A stretch of 64,000 nucleotides of DNA, from NCBI RefSeq assembly GCF_001718195.1, contig NZ_MCNV01000001.1:558001-622000 (forward strand), in the 5' to 3' direction. Within the stretch, counting starts at the first letter, position 1. The number at the start of each line of letters is the position of its first letter. A model generated the notes under the pieces. It worked only from the letters and a program-made list of their open reading frames with translations. It did not search any database and had not been told where the DNA came from. This DNA comes from Paraburkholderia nodosa. Its GTDB lineage: Bacteria; Pseudomonadota; Gammaproteobacteria; Burkholderiales; Burkholderiaceae. A program made the position numbers and the translations under genes. Below, piece after piece: positions 8,387-17,181 of the stretch.

Positions 8387-9313
8387 ATGCCCTTGGACCG
8401 TTTCCAGGAGATGCAAATTTTCACGCGCATCGTCGACCGCCGCAGCTTCACGCAGGCGGCCGAGGACCTGAACCTGCCGCGCGCGACGGTCACCAACTCG
8501 ATCAAGCGTCTCGAAGCGCGCCTAGGCGTGCGTCTGCTCGAACGCACCACGCGCCAGGTCAAGCCGACGCTCGATGGCGATGCCTACTACCAGCGCTGCA
8601 TGCGCCTGCTCGCCGACCTCGAGGAAACCGAGGAGGCGTTTCGCGACACCGATCCGCAGGGGCGTTTGCGGGTGAACATGCAGGGCACGCTCACGCAGTA
8701 TTTCGTGATGCCGCGCCTGCCCGACTTTCTCGCGCGCTATCCGCGCGTCGAGCTCTTCATCGGCTCGGGCGATCACTTCGTCGATCTCGTGCGCGAGGGC
8801 GTGGACTGCGTGCTGCGCGCGGGCGAGCTGGCCGACTCTTCGATGATCGCGCGGCGCGTGGCGCTGCTCGAGCAGGTGACCTGCGCGAGCCCCGCGTATC
8901 TGGAACGGCACGGCGACCCGGAGTCGATCGAGGCGCTCGCCGGCACGCATATGGACAATCCTGGCCGGCCCGGCCATCGGGCCGTGAACTATGTGTCGCC
9001 GGCCACGGGCCGCGCGCTTCCGCTCGAATTCACGACCGCCGACGGTATCGCCCGCGTGACGCTGCCGGGCCCGGTGGCCGTGAACGGCGCGGAACTCTAT
9101 ACGGCGGGCGCGCTGGCGGGGCTCGGCATCGTGCAGGTGCCGCGCTACCGCGTGCGCGACCTGCTCGCCAACGGCGAGCTGTGCGTCGTGCTGCCCGCGC
9201 ATCCGCCGCCGCCCTTGCCGGTCTCGGTGCTTTACCCGCAGAACCGCCAGTTGTCGCTGCGCGTGCGCGCTTTCGCCGACTGGCTCGTGCAGGTGTTCGG
9301 CGAAGTTGCCTGA
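8387..9313 (+). CDS. LysR-family transcriptional regulator
   Basis: This is a 308-aa LysR regulator with an N-terminal winged helix (about residues 1-60, including FTQAAEDLNLPRATVTNSIKR) and a periplasmic-binding-protein-like effector domain. The start MPLDRFQEMQ fits the family; the 17 codons upstream do not. It ends 60 bp before the convergent IclR gene. No clear divergent target lies next to it: the preceding gene is phnN on the same strand. The target is unknown. It resembles the subgroup with a VARAGELADSS-like effector segment common in Burkholderia. Confidence 0.9.
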   Translation: MPLDRFQEMQIFTRIVDRRSFTQAAEDLNLPRATVTNSIKRLEARLGVRLLERTTRQVKPTLDGDAYYQRCMRLLADLEETEEAFRDTDPQGRLRVNMQGTLTQYFVMPRLPDFLARYPRVELFIGSGDHFVDLVREGVDCVLRAGELADSSMIARRVALLEQVTCASPAYLERHGDPESIEALAGTHMDNPGRPGHRAVNYVSPATGRALPLEFTTADGIARVTLPGPVAVNGAELYTAGALAGLGIVQVPRYRVRDLLANGELCVVLPAHPPPPLPVSVLYPQNRQLSLRVRAFADWLVQVFGEVA

Positions 9314-9373
9314 AATGGCTCGAGCGCAGCCGGGGCGGCTTGCCCAGGCGCGCCCGCTTGCGATCCGTTGTTT

Positions 9374-10198
9374 TTACGTGCGCCGCGCGACCATGCCGGA
9401 CACACGCGCCGCGGCTTGCTGAAGCGGATCGAGGAAGGTCTTGACCATCTGCCTGGCGGACGTGCGCTGCGCGTTGCCGCTGATGTTCATCGCGGCGATC
9501 ACGCGGCCCTGCCGGTTGCGGATAGGGGCGGAGATCGAGATGAGTCCGCCTTCCAGTTCCTGATCGACGATGGCCCAGCCCTGCTGGCGCACCTGGGCGA
9601 TGATCTTCTTGAGTTCGCCGACGTCGGTGACCGTGCGCCCCGTATGCGCATAGAGCGGCGAGGAGCCGAGCGTTTCGTCGAGCGCGGCTTCGTCGAGCGA
9701 GGCCAGCAGCACGCGCCCCATGGAGGTGCAGTACGCGGGCAGACGGCTGCCGATCGAGAGGTTGATCGTCATGATCTTGTGCGTGGGCACGCGCAGCACA
9801 TAGACGATCTCGGTGCGGTCGAGCACGGCCGCCGAGCAGCTCTCGTGCACTTCCTGCGACAGCTCCTCCATCACCGGCTCGGCGAGGTTCCAGAACGGCA
9901 TCGACGTGAGGTACGCGAAGCCCAGGTCGAGAATGCGCGGGGTGAGGCGAAAGAGCCGCCCTTCGGCTTCGACGTAGCCGAGCGTCTGCAGCGTGAGCAG
10001 AATGCGGCGCGCCCCGGCGCGCGTGAGGCCCGTGGCGGCGGCGACGTCGGTGAGGGTCTGCTCGGGATGCTCCGCGTTGAATGCGCGGATCACCGAAAGC
10101 CCGCGCGCGAACGACTGCACATAGGAGTCGCCCGGTTTTTCGGGAATCTCGTGCTGGTCGGCGGAGCGGTCTGGCGAGGCACTGGAAGCGGAATTCAT
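9374..10198 (-). CDS. IclR-family regulator, PcaR/PobR-like
   Basis: This is a 274-aa IclR protein. The winged helix spans about residues 25-90 (SFARGLSVIRAFN then LTRAGARRILLTLQTLGYV). The effector domain includes LPAYCTSMGRVLLASL and ISISAPIRNRQGRVIAAMNIS. These segments resemble the PcaR/PcaU/PobR branch controlling protocatechuate and 4-hydroxybenzoate degradation. A PcaR-type role is supported by pcaF about 4.8 kb away, although the cyo operon lies between. The ATG at 10198 was chosen over an upstream extension. The symbol is left empty because the effector is not proven. Confidence 0.82.
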   Translation of the reverse strand: MNSASSASPDRSADQHEIPEKPGDSYVQSFARGLSVIRAFNAEHPEQTLTDVAAATGLTRAGARRILLTLQTLGYVEAEGRLFRLTPRILDLGFAYLTSMPFWNLAEPVMEELSQEVHESCSAAVLDRTEIVYVLRVPTHKIMTINLSIGSRLPAYCTSMGRVLLASLDEAALDETLGSSPLYAHTGRTVTDVGELKKIIAQVRQQGWAIVDQELEGGLISISAPIRNRQGRVIAAMNISGNAQRTSARQMVKTFLDPLQQAAARVSGMVARRT

Positions 10199-10843
10199 GG
10201 GCGTGGCGTTCGGTCTTGCTGCGGCGCTTGGAGAACCTATCAAGATAACCCAAGGGATCGGTTTCGCCAACAAGCGGCGAGGTCGGGCGGCCGCTCACTG
10301 TCGGGGCATGGCGCCTGCGTCAACATCGATAGTGCGGCGTCGCGTGACATGCGTCAAATGCGCACATCAGATCATTTGGCCGTCAGTTATTTGATTTCAG
10401 TCAATTGGATTTTGTCGAAAAATGATTGATTTGTGAGCCGATTGTTTATGTCTGAATATCGGCAATTCCTGAAATTAAAACGAGATAAGAGTCATGTCGA
10501 AATTCGAATGAATCGGCACACTTTCTGACGATTCTTCGACCGCGCCGCGCGTGTCGCCGGTGCCCATCCTCGCTTGCCCGCGCACTGGGGAATCACGCTG
10601 AAACCACTGTGCGGCGGGCGTTTGCGAGATGAAAGCTATTGGAAAGATATTTGCGGCTTTCCGTCGCGCTTGCCTGGGCGTGCTTTGTCCCGCTGGCCAA
10701 TCCTTAGCAAAGATCAAATTTTGAGATTGGGGTTTCCGTAGAATCGCGCTGAATACGATACGGGTGCATTTTTGCGTGGCGAATTTGCGATGCAAATGTG
10801 TTGGTGTTACGCGTTTTGGTGGACAACGGAAGAACAGGCAAAC
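10199..10843. promoter_or_regulatory. 645-bp intergenic region before cyoA
   Basis: No convincing gene was seen. The stretch is markedly AT-richer than its surroundings between about 10360 and 10500 and again between 10700 and 10845. It must hold the divergent promoters of the IclR gene and cyoA. An AT-rich near-palindrome (TCAAATTTTGA, about 10714-10724) lies roughly 120 bp upstream of cyoA and could be a redox-regulator site, but it does not match an FNR box. A 106-codon minus-strand frame at 10475-10795 has no family features and is not called. Confidence 0.5.
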
Positions 10844-11737
10844 ATGAAAGACAGAAAAGCCTTTAAAAGGTGGTTAATCCCCCTCGGCAGCGGGCTGCTC
10901 GTTTCTCTTGCGGGGTGCAGCGGCAATTTTGCCGTGCTGGACCCGAAGGGCAGCGTGGGCGCGGCCGAGAAGTCGCTCATCCTCACGGCCACATGGGCCA
11001 TGCTGCTGGTCGTGGTGCCCGTCATCATCCTGACGCTCCTGTTCGCGTGGCGCTACCGCGCCTCGAACCGCAACGCGACCTACGCGCCGAAGTGGGCCCA
11101 CTCCACGGCAATCGAAGTGGTGGTCTGGGCCATTCCGGCCGCGATCATCCTGTTCCTCGCCATCCTCACGTGGCGCACCTCGCACGAACTCGACCCGTAC
11201 AAGCCGCTGGAGTCGAGCGTGAAGCCCATCAACGTCGAAGTCGTCGCGCTCGACTGGAAGTGGCTCTTCATCTACCCCGACCTCGGCATTGCTTCGGTGA
11301 ACCAGCTCGCCGTGCCGGTGGGGACGCCGGTCAACTTCCGCATCACGTCGGACGCTGTGATGAACTCGTTCTTCATCCCGCAGCTGGGCACCCAGGTCTA
11401 CGCGATGGCGGGCATGCAAACGCGTCTGCACCTGATCGCCGACGAAGCGGGCGATTTCGACGGGCTCTCGTCCAACTACAGCGGCAAGGGTTTCTCGGAC
11501 ATGAAGTTCCGCACGCTCGCCACGAGCCAGCAGGACTTCGACGCGTGGGTGCAGAAGGTGAAGACGTCGTCCACCCAGCTTTCGATGGACGAGTACGCAA
11601 CGGTCGCGAAGCCGCGGGAGAAGGCGCCGGTGCAGTACTTCTCGACCGTCGACCCGAAGCTCTTCAATAACATCATCGCGAAGTACAACAACGGGCACGT
11701 CACGAATTTCGACCCGTCCTGCGTGACCAAGGGGTAA
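10844..11737 (+). CDS. cyoA: CyoA, cytochrome bo3 ubiquinol oxidase subunit II
   Basis: This 297-aa subunit II of the haem-copper quinol oxidase has a lipoprotein signal ending in LVSLAGC, two transmembrane helices (about residues 50-75 and 90-110) and a periplasmic cupredoxin domain. CuA ligands are absent, as expected of quinol rather than cytochrome c oxidases. The ATG at 10844 gives a proper lipobox signal; the 24 codons upstream do not. It is the first gene of cyoABCD, 5 bp before cyoB. Confidence 0.95.
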   Translation: MKDRKAFKRWLIPLGSGLLVSLAGCSGNFAVLDPKGSVGAAEKSLILTATWAMLLVVVPVIILTLLFAWRYRASNRNATYAPKWAHSTAIEVVVWAIPAAIILFLAILTWRTSHELDPYKPLESSVKPINVEVVALDWKWLFIYPDLGIASVNQLAVPVGTPVNFRITSDAVMNSFFIPQLGTQVYAMAGMQTRLHLIADEAGDFDGLSSNYSGKGFSDMKFRTLATSQQDFDAWVQKVKTSSTQLSMDEYATVAKPREKAPVQYFSTVDPKLFNNIIAKYNNGHVTNFDPSCVTKG

Positions 11738-11742
11738 GCAGC

Positions 11743-13752
11743 ATGTTCGGAAAACTCACATTAGAGGCGATCCCGTTCGATCAGCCCATCATCATGGGCG
11801 CGGCGGCGTTCATGGCGCTGATCGTCGTTGGCGTGCTCGGTCTCGTCACCGTGACCGGCAAGTGGAAGTACATCTGGACCGAGTGGCTCACGAGCGTGGA
11901 CCACAAACGCATCGGCGTGATGTACATGATCGTGGCGGTGCTCATGCTCGTGCGCGGCTTCGCCGACGCGGTCATGATGCGTATCCAGCAGGCCATGGCG
12001 TTCGACTCGCCCGGCTATCTCCCGCCGCATCACTTCGACCAGATCTTCACGGCGCACGGCGTCATCATGATCTTCTTCATGGCGATGGCGCTCATGGTCG
12101 GCTTCTTCAACCTCGTCGTGCCCCTGCAGATCGGCGCGCGCGACGTGGCGTTCCCGTTCCTGAACTCGCTCTCGTTCTGGATGACGGCGATCAGCGCGAT
12201 CCTCGTCAACATTTCGCTCGTGGTCGGCGAGTTCGCGAAGGTGGGCTGGCTCGCGTATCCGCCGCTCTCTGAACTGCAGTTCAGTCCAGACGTGGGGGTG
12301 GACTACTACATCTGGGCAGTGCAGCTTTCCGGTGTCGGCACGCTGATCACGGCCGTGAACTTCTTCGTCACGATCGTCAAGATGCGCGCGCCCGGCATGA
12401 CGCTCATGAAGATGCCAGTGTTCACGTGGACCGCGCTGTGCTCGAACGTGCTCATCATGGCCACGTTCCCGATCCTCACGATCGCGGTGGCGCTGCTCGG
12501 CCTCGACCGCTACGTGGGCACGCACTTCTTCACGAACGAGCTGGGCGGCAACGCCATGCTGTATCTGAACCTGATCTGGGCGTGGGGCCACCCCGAGGTG
12601 TACATCCTCGTGCTGCCTGCGTTCGGCATCTATTCGGAAGTGATGGCCACGTTCTGCAAGAAGCCGCTGTTCGGCTACAAGACGATGGTCTACGCCTCGT
12701 GCGCGATCATGGTGCTGGCGTTCCTCGTGTGGGCGCACCACTTCTTCACGATGGGTGCGGGCGCCGACGTCAACGCGTTCTTCGGTATCGCGACGATGAT
12801 CATCGCCATTCCCACCGGCGTGAAGATCTTCAACTGGCTCTTCACGATGTATCGCGGCCGTGTGCACTTCACCGCGCCCGTGCTCTGGACCGTCGGCTTC
12901 ATGGTGACGTTCTCGATCGCCGGCATGACCGGCGTGATGCTCGCGATTCCGGGCGCGGACTTCGTGCTCCACAACTCGCTCTTCCTGGTCGCTCACTTCC
13001 ACAACGCGATTATCGGCGGCGTGGTGTTCGGCTACCTCGCGGGCCTGCAGTACTGGTTCCCGAAGGTGTTCGGCCTGAAGCCCAGCGAAAAGCTCGGCAA
13101 GGCGTCGTTCTGGTGCTGGTTCGTCGGCTTCTACGTGGCCTTCGTGCCGCTCTACGTGCTCGGCTTCATGGGCGCAACGCGTCGTACCAACCACTACGAT
13201 GTGCCCGAATGGCATCCGTACTTCGTGGTCGCCGCGATTGGCTCTGCGATCATCGCGGTCGGCGTCGTGTTCCAGGTCCTGCTGTGGGTCATGGCCTTCG
13301 TGAACCGCAACAAGGCCGAATGCAAGGACGTGACCGGCGATCCGTGGGACGGCCGCACGCTCGAATGGGCAACGTCGTCGCCGCCAGCGGTCTATAACTT
13401 CGCGGTCATTCCGCACGTGGACGACATCGACGCTTTCGCGCACATGAAGGAAGCGGGCCGCGCTCCGGGCCTCGCCGCGAAATACAGCGACATCCACATG
13501 CCGTCGAACACGTCGGCGGGCCTCTTCATCGGCATGTTCAGCCTCGTGCTGGGTTTCGCGGCCGTGTGGCACATCACGTGGCTTGCGGTGCTCGGGTTCA
13601 TCGGCGTCGTGCTGACGGTCATCCTCAAGAGCTTTGGCAACAACGACGGTTACTACATTCCGGCCGCGAAGGTCCGCGAGATCGAAGAAAGCCGCTTTGG
13701 CACCGGCGCCGCCGTGGCCAAGCGCGACCTGGTCGCCGAGGAGGCAGTCTGA
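11743..13752 (+). CDS. cyoB: CyoB, cytochrome bo3 ubiquinol oxidase subunit I
   Basis: This 669-aa polytopic subunit carries low-spin haem b, haem o3 and CuB, and pumps protons. Key motifs are DHKRIGVMY near the N-terminus, [11 protein letters not shown], the CuB/Tyr segment [14 protein letters not shown] and the haem-ligand segment [11 protein letters not shown]. The length is as expected (E. coli 663). The antisense strand holds a 671-codon frame that is only a codon-bias shadow. Its stop codon overlaps the cyoC start by one base. Confidence 0.97.
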   Translation: MFGKLTLEAIPFDQPIIMGAAAFMALIVVGVLGLVTVTGKWKYIWTEWLTSVDHKRIGVMYMIVAVLMLVRGFADAVMMRIQQAMAFDSPGYLPPHHFDQIFTAHGVIMIFFMAMALMVGFFNLVVPLQIGARDVAFPFLNSLSFWMTAISAILVNISLVVGEFAKVGWLAYPPLSELQFSPDVGVDYYIWAVQLSGVGTLITAVNFFVTIVKMRAPGMTLMKMPVFTWTALCSNVLIMATFPILTIAVALLGLDRYVGTHFFTNELGGNAMLYLNLIWAWGHPEVYILVLPAFGIYSEVMATFCKKPLFGYKTMVYASCAIMVLAFLVWAHHFFTMGAGADVNAFFGIATMIIAIPTGVKIFNWLFTMYRGRVHFTAPVLWTVGFMVTFSIAGMTGVMLAIPGADFVLHNSLFLVAHFHNAIIGGVVFGYLAGLQYWFPKVFGLKPSEKLGKASFWCWFVGFYVAFVPLYVLGFMGATRRTNHYDVPEWHPYFVVAAIGSAIIAVGVVFQVLLWVMAFVNRNKAECKDVTGDPWDGRTLEWATSSPPAVYNFAVIPHVDDIDAFAHMKEAGRAPGLAAKYSDIHMPSNTSAGLFIGMFSLVLGFAAVWHITWLAVLGFIGVVLTVILKSFGNNDGYYIPAAKVREIEESRFGTGAAVAKRDLVAEEAV

Positions 13753-14363
13753 TGTTACAGAAAACCAATGCGGCAACCCTTGCCGAACTCGATCAGCACG
13801 ATCACCCGCAGTCGCACTCGGTATTCGGCTTCTGGGTCTACCTGATGACCGACTGCCTGCTGTTCGCGGCGCTGTTCGCCACGTTCGGCGTGTTGAGCCA
13901 GCAGTTTGCGGGCGGCCCCACGGGCAAGGACCTGTTCGATATTCAGGGCGTGGCGCTCGAAACGGCCGTGCTGCTGTTTTCGAGCATCACGTACGGGTTC
14001 GCGATGCTCGGCGCGCATCAGCGCAAGAACGGCGTGGTGCTCGGCTGGCTCGCCGTCACCTTCATTCTGGGTGCGTCGTTCCTCGTGCTCGAACTGCGCG
14101 AGTTTTCGCACCTGATCGCAGAAGGCGCCGGCCCGCAGCGCAGCGCGTTCCTGTCGTCGTTCTTCACGCTGGTCGCCACGCACGGACTGCACGTGTTCTT
14201 CGGCCTGCTGTGGATGCTCGTGATGATGATCCAGGTGGTTCGCGCACGGGAGCTGGGCGAGCAGGAAATCCGCCGCCTCACGTGCCTGAGCCTCTTCTGG
14301 CACTTTCTCGACGTGGTGTGGATCTGCGTGTTTACTTTCGTCTATCTCGGGAGCGTGCTCTAA
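13752..14363 (+). CDS. cyoC: CyoC, cytochrome bo3 ubiquinol oxidase subunit III
   Basis: This is a 203-aa subunit III with five predicted transmembrane helices. The first helix contains FGFWVYLMTDCLLFAALFATF and the last region LTCLSLFWHFLDVVWICVFT, both typical of haem-copper oxidase subunit III. The ATG overlaps the cyoB stop. The longer open frame beginning at 13566 lies inside cyoB and is not used. Confidence 0.95.
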   Translation: MLQKTNAATLAELDQHDHPQSHSVFGFWVYLMTDCLLFAALFATFGVLSQQFAGGPTGKDLFDIQGVALETAVLLFSSITYGFAMLGAHQRKNGVVLGWLAVTFILGASFLVLELREFSHLIAEGAGPQRSAFLSSFFTLVATHGLHVFFGLLWMLVMMIQVVRARELGEQEIRRLTCLSLFWHFLDVVWICVFTFVYLGSVL

Positions 14364-14684
14364 ATGGCTCAATCTCATGCAGAGTCGCACGGCAGCCTCG
14401 GCAGCTATGTGGCGGGCTTCATTCTTTCGGTGCTGCTTACCGCGGGTGCATTCGGCGTTGTCCTGCACGGCACGCTCGATGCCTCCGCGGCCTTGATCGT
14501 GATCGCGGTGCTCGCCTTCGTGCAGGTGGTCGTGCACCTCGTGTTCTTCCTGCATTTGAACACGTCGCCGGGGCAGGGCTGGAACGTCCTGTCGCTGGCG
14601 TACACGGTGCTGGCCGCCGCGTTCCTGATCTTCGGCACGATCTGGGTCATGCACAATGTCGGCGCGCTCATGATGTCGCGTTAA
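14364..14684 (+). CDS. cyoD: CyoD, cytochrome bo3 ubiquinol oxidase subunit IV
   Basis: This is a 106-aa subunit with three transmembrane helices. The segment VVVHLVFFLHL and the N-terminal SLGSYVAGFILSVLLT are typical of CyoD. It follows cyoC with no gap and is the last gene; no cyoE (haem O synthase) follows, so haem O must be supplied from elsewhere. A strong terminator follows 46 bp after the stop codon. Confidence 0.94.
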   Translation: MAQSHAESHGSLGSYVAGFILSVLLTAGAFGVVLHGTLDASAALIVIAVLAFVQVVVHLVFFLHLNTSPGQGWNVLSLAYTVLAAAFLIFGTIWVMHNVGALMMSR

Positions 14685-14730
14685 GCGTTCGCCTCACTGG
14701 CTGGCGCCTCGCGCCCGCCTGAACTCGCAA

Positions 14731-14768
14731 AAGCCGCACGGGCCAACCGTCCTGTGCGGCTTTTTCGT
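14731..14768 (+). terminator. Intrinsic terminator after cyoD
   Basis: The inverted repeat GCCGCAC...GTGCGGC (14733-14739 / 14754-14760) is followed directly by TTTTTCGTTTTT and preceded by an A-run. It ends the cyoABCD transcript. Confidence 0.85.
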
Positions 14769-14979
14769 TTTTGGAGCCAGGTCCGCGTGCTTGACACTCG
14801 TCCCAGGACGCGCCTATTATGGCCGTCAAATTGTTCGATTAACGATCATCGGTTCGGCACTCGAACAAATCGCACGAGGACGTGCGCGCTCGATCTCCCA
14901 TTTTCGCCCGCGCAGTCCGTCAATCTCAATCATCTTGCATGGGATCGCATCAAGTGCGTGCGATCGAAAGGAGACTCAC

Positions 14980-16182
14980 ATGACGGAAGCATTCATCTGC
15001 GACGCGGTTCGCACACCTATCGGCCGCTACGCGGGCGCCCTTGCCCAGGTTCGCGCCGACGACCTCGGCGCCGTGCCGCTCAAGGCGCTGATGGAGCGCA
15101 ACAAGGACGTGGACTGGACGGCGATCGATGACGTCATCTACGGCTGCGCGAACCAGGCGGGCGAGGACAACCGTAACGTCGCGCGCATGTCCTCGCTGCT
15201 GGCGGGCTTGCCGCAGGCCGTGCCGGGCTCGACGGTGAACCGCCTGTGCGGCTCCGGCATGGACGCCGTGGGCATTGCCGCGCGCGCGCTCAAGTCGGGC
15301 GAAACGGGGCTGATGATTGCGGGCGGTGTGGAAAGCATGAGCCGCGCGCCGTTCGTCATGGGCAAGTCGACGAGTGCCTTCGCTCGCGACGCCGCGATTT
15401 ACGACACGACGATTGGCTGGCGCTTCGTCAATCCGCTGATGAAGCAGCAGTACGGTGTGGATTCGATGCCGGAAACGGGCGAAAACGTCGCGGTCGACTA
15501 CAACGTGAGCCGCGCCGATCAGGATGCGTTCGCGGTTCGCAGCCAGCAGAAGGCGGCTCGCGCACAGGCGGATGGCACGCTTGCGCAGGAGATCGTCGCG
15601 GTGACGATTGCCCAGAAGAAGGGTGATCCGATTGTTTTCTCGCGCGACGAGCATCCGCGTGAAACGAGCCTCGAAGCGCTGGCCAAGCTCAAGGGCGTCG
15701 TGCGCCCGGATGGCTCGGTGACGGCAGGCAATGCTTCGGGCGTGAATGACGGGGCTTGCGCGCTGCTCCTCGCCAACGAGGAAAACGCGAAGCGTTTCGG
15801 GCTCGTGCCGCGTGCGCGCGTGCTCGGTATCGCAACGGCTGGCGTCGCGCCGCGCGTGATGGGTATCGGTCCCGCGCCCGCTACGCAGAAGCTCCTCGCG
15901 CGTCTGAACATGACCATCGACCAGTTCGATGTGATCGAGTTGAACGAAGCGTTTGCTTCGCAAGGCCTCGCCGTGCTGCGCATGCTCGGCGTCGCCGATG
16001 ATGATCCTCGCGTCAACCCGAACGGCGGCGCGATCGCGCTTGGGCATCCGCTCGGGATGAGCGGCGCACGTCTCGTGACGACCGCCACGTATCAGCTCCA
16101 TCGCACGCAAGGGCGCTTTGCGCTTTGCACGATGTGTATCGGCGTGGGGCAGGGGATTGCGATCGCTATCGAGCGCGTCTGA
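14980..16182 (+). CDS. pcaF: PcaF, beta-ketoadipyl-CoA thiolase
   Basis: This 400-aa thiolase cleaves 3-oxoadipyl-CoA to succinyl-CoA and acetyl-CoA at the end of the beta-ketoadipate pathway. The acylated Cys is Cys90 (NRLCGSGMDAV), with His356 (GHPLGMSG) and Cys386 (CTMCIGVGQG) completing the site. The N-terminus MTEAFICDAVRTPIGRYAGAL and the 400-residue length favour PcaF/PaaJ over acetoacetyl-CoA thiolases. AAAGGAGA precedes the ATG. It stands alone between two terminators. A phenylacetate-pathway PaaJ role cannot be excluded from sequence alone. Confidence 0.88.
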   Translation: MTEAFICDAVRTPIGRYAGALAQVRADDLGAVPLKALMERNKDVDWTAIDDVIYGCANQAGEDNRNVARMSSLLAGLPQAVPGSTVNRLCGSGMDAVGIAARALKSGETGLMIAGGVESMSRAPFVMGKSTSAFARDAAIYDTTIGWRFVNPLMKQQYGVDSMPETGENVAVDYNVSRADQDAFAVRSQQKAARAQADGTLAQEIVAVTIAQKKGDPIVFSRDEHPRETSLEALAKLKGVVRPDGSVTAGNASGVNDGACALLLANEENAKRFGLVPRARVLGIATAGVAPRVMGIGPAPATQKLLARLNMTIDQFDVIELNEAFASQGLAVLRMLGVADDDPRVNPNGGAIALGHPLGMSGARLVTTATYQLHRTQGRFALCTMCIGVGQGIAIAIERV

Positions 16183-16202
16183 TTTTTCGTCGCCCTGAAT
16201 TG

Positions 16203-16237
16203 AAAGCCGCGGGTCGATTTGATCCGCGGCTTTTTCG
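16203..16237 (+). terminator. Intrinsic terminator after pcaF
   Basis: The inverted repeat AGCCGCGG / CCGCGGCT (from about 16205 to 16231) is followed by TTTTTCG, 23 bp after the pcaF stop codon. Confidence 0.85.
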
Positions 16238-16476
16238 TTAGAAATTTCGCGCTGCGCAACAATTGCGCGATCCATTTCACCCCGTAATCGCACGGGAATT
16301 TGAGCCTCAGCAAACCCCTCGGCAATTAGCCGTATTGGGTTGCGGTAAGTTGACCCGCTTCCGGGCAGGCAACGTCCGCGTTCTAAAAGCCGCGCGTAGA
16401 ATCGGCCGCACTTCGGCACCACACGCCGATGCGAATACGGCAATCATTTCAAACCCGTTTGACGAGGAGAATGTGA

Positions 16477-17094
16477 ATGACGAAGGCAGCGATTCTGGCG
16501 GCGGCATGGGTGGTGGGCGTTGGCCTCTCGCAGGGGGCGTTTGCGCAAAACGACGCGGCGGCTTCGGCGCCGCAGGGGCAAAGCGCGCTCGCCAGCGCGG
16601 CGCAGCAAGCGATTGCCAACGCGGAGCCGGTGCATATCCACGCGAAGATCGTCGGCATCGATCGCGCTGCGCGCGTCGTCACGTTGCGCGGGCCGCGCGG
16701 CAATGACGTCGATATCGCGCTTAGCCCGCAGGTCAGCAACTTCGACCAGCTCCACGTGGGCGACACTGTCGACGCGCTCTACAAGAACGCGCTCCTCATG
16801 ACGGCCGACAAAGTAACGGGAAAGGACAAGGATATTCGCAAGCGTGTGGATACGAATGTCTATCTGCCCGCGTCGTCGGGCTACGACGCCGCGCGCCAGG
16901 TCGAAGTTCAGGCCACGGTGCAGCACATCAACGCGAAGAAGCGCGAAGTGACGCTGCGCGGCGCTTATCAGACCGTCACGCTGCAAGCTACCCCCGATAT
17001 CGACCTCAAGACCCTGAAGGTCGGCGACACGGTTCACGCCGTGTTCGTTTCCGCTTATGCGACGCAGGTGACGCCGGTTGCCGCCACGCAGTAA
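16477..17094 (+). CDS. Exported protein with two internal repeats, function unknown
   Basis: This 205-aa protein begins with a clear signal peptide (about residues 1-23, ending GAFA-QN). The mature part contains two similar 60-residue units, about 51-107 and 142-199. Each unit has a beta-rich pattern: V-x-A-x-V-x-x-I, then V-T-L-R-G, then L-x-V-G-D-T-V-x-A. This suggests a duplicated small beta-barrel or OB-like module, probably periplasmic. The family was not recognised. An AGGAG-like site precedes the ATG. It stands alone, with a terminator-rich convergent gap to gabD. Confidence 0.85.
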   Translation: MTKAAILAAAWVVGVGLSQGAFAQNDAAASAPQGQSALASAAQQAIANAEPVHIHAKIVGIDRAARVVTLRGPRGNDVDIALSPQVSNFDQLHVGDTVDALYKNALLMTADKVTGKDKDIRKRVDTNVYLPASSGYDAARQVEVQATVQHINAKKREVTLRGAYQTVTLQATPDIDLKTLKVGDTVHAVFVSAYATQVTPVAATQ

Positions 17095-17102
17095 GCATGT
17101 AA

Positions 17103-17172
17103 AAAAGCCGGCGCATTGCGGCGCCGGCTTCCTTTTGCGATCCGAACGGGCGCCTCGGAAGGCGCCCGTTTT
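17103..17172. terminator. Two bidirectional stem-loops between convergent genes
   Basis: The first stem, AAGCCGGCGC / GCGCCGGCTT (17105-17130), has a T-run on the plus side and an A-run on the other, so it can end both transcripts. The second stem, AACGGGCGCC / GGCGCCCGTT (17145-17170), is followed by TTCG. Together they separate the exported repeat protein from gabD. Confidence 0.8.
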
Positions 17173-17181
17173 CGCTGGTCG

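Noticed and set aside
10475..10795. 106-codon minus-strand frame upstream of cyoA
   Set aside because: No ribosome-binding site or family features, and it occupies the promoter region of cyoA.
11761..13776. 671-codon minus-strand frame opposite cyoB
   Set aside because: It is an exact antisense shadow of cyoB caused by GC-rich third positions. Its translation is Arg/His/Glu-rich without domains.
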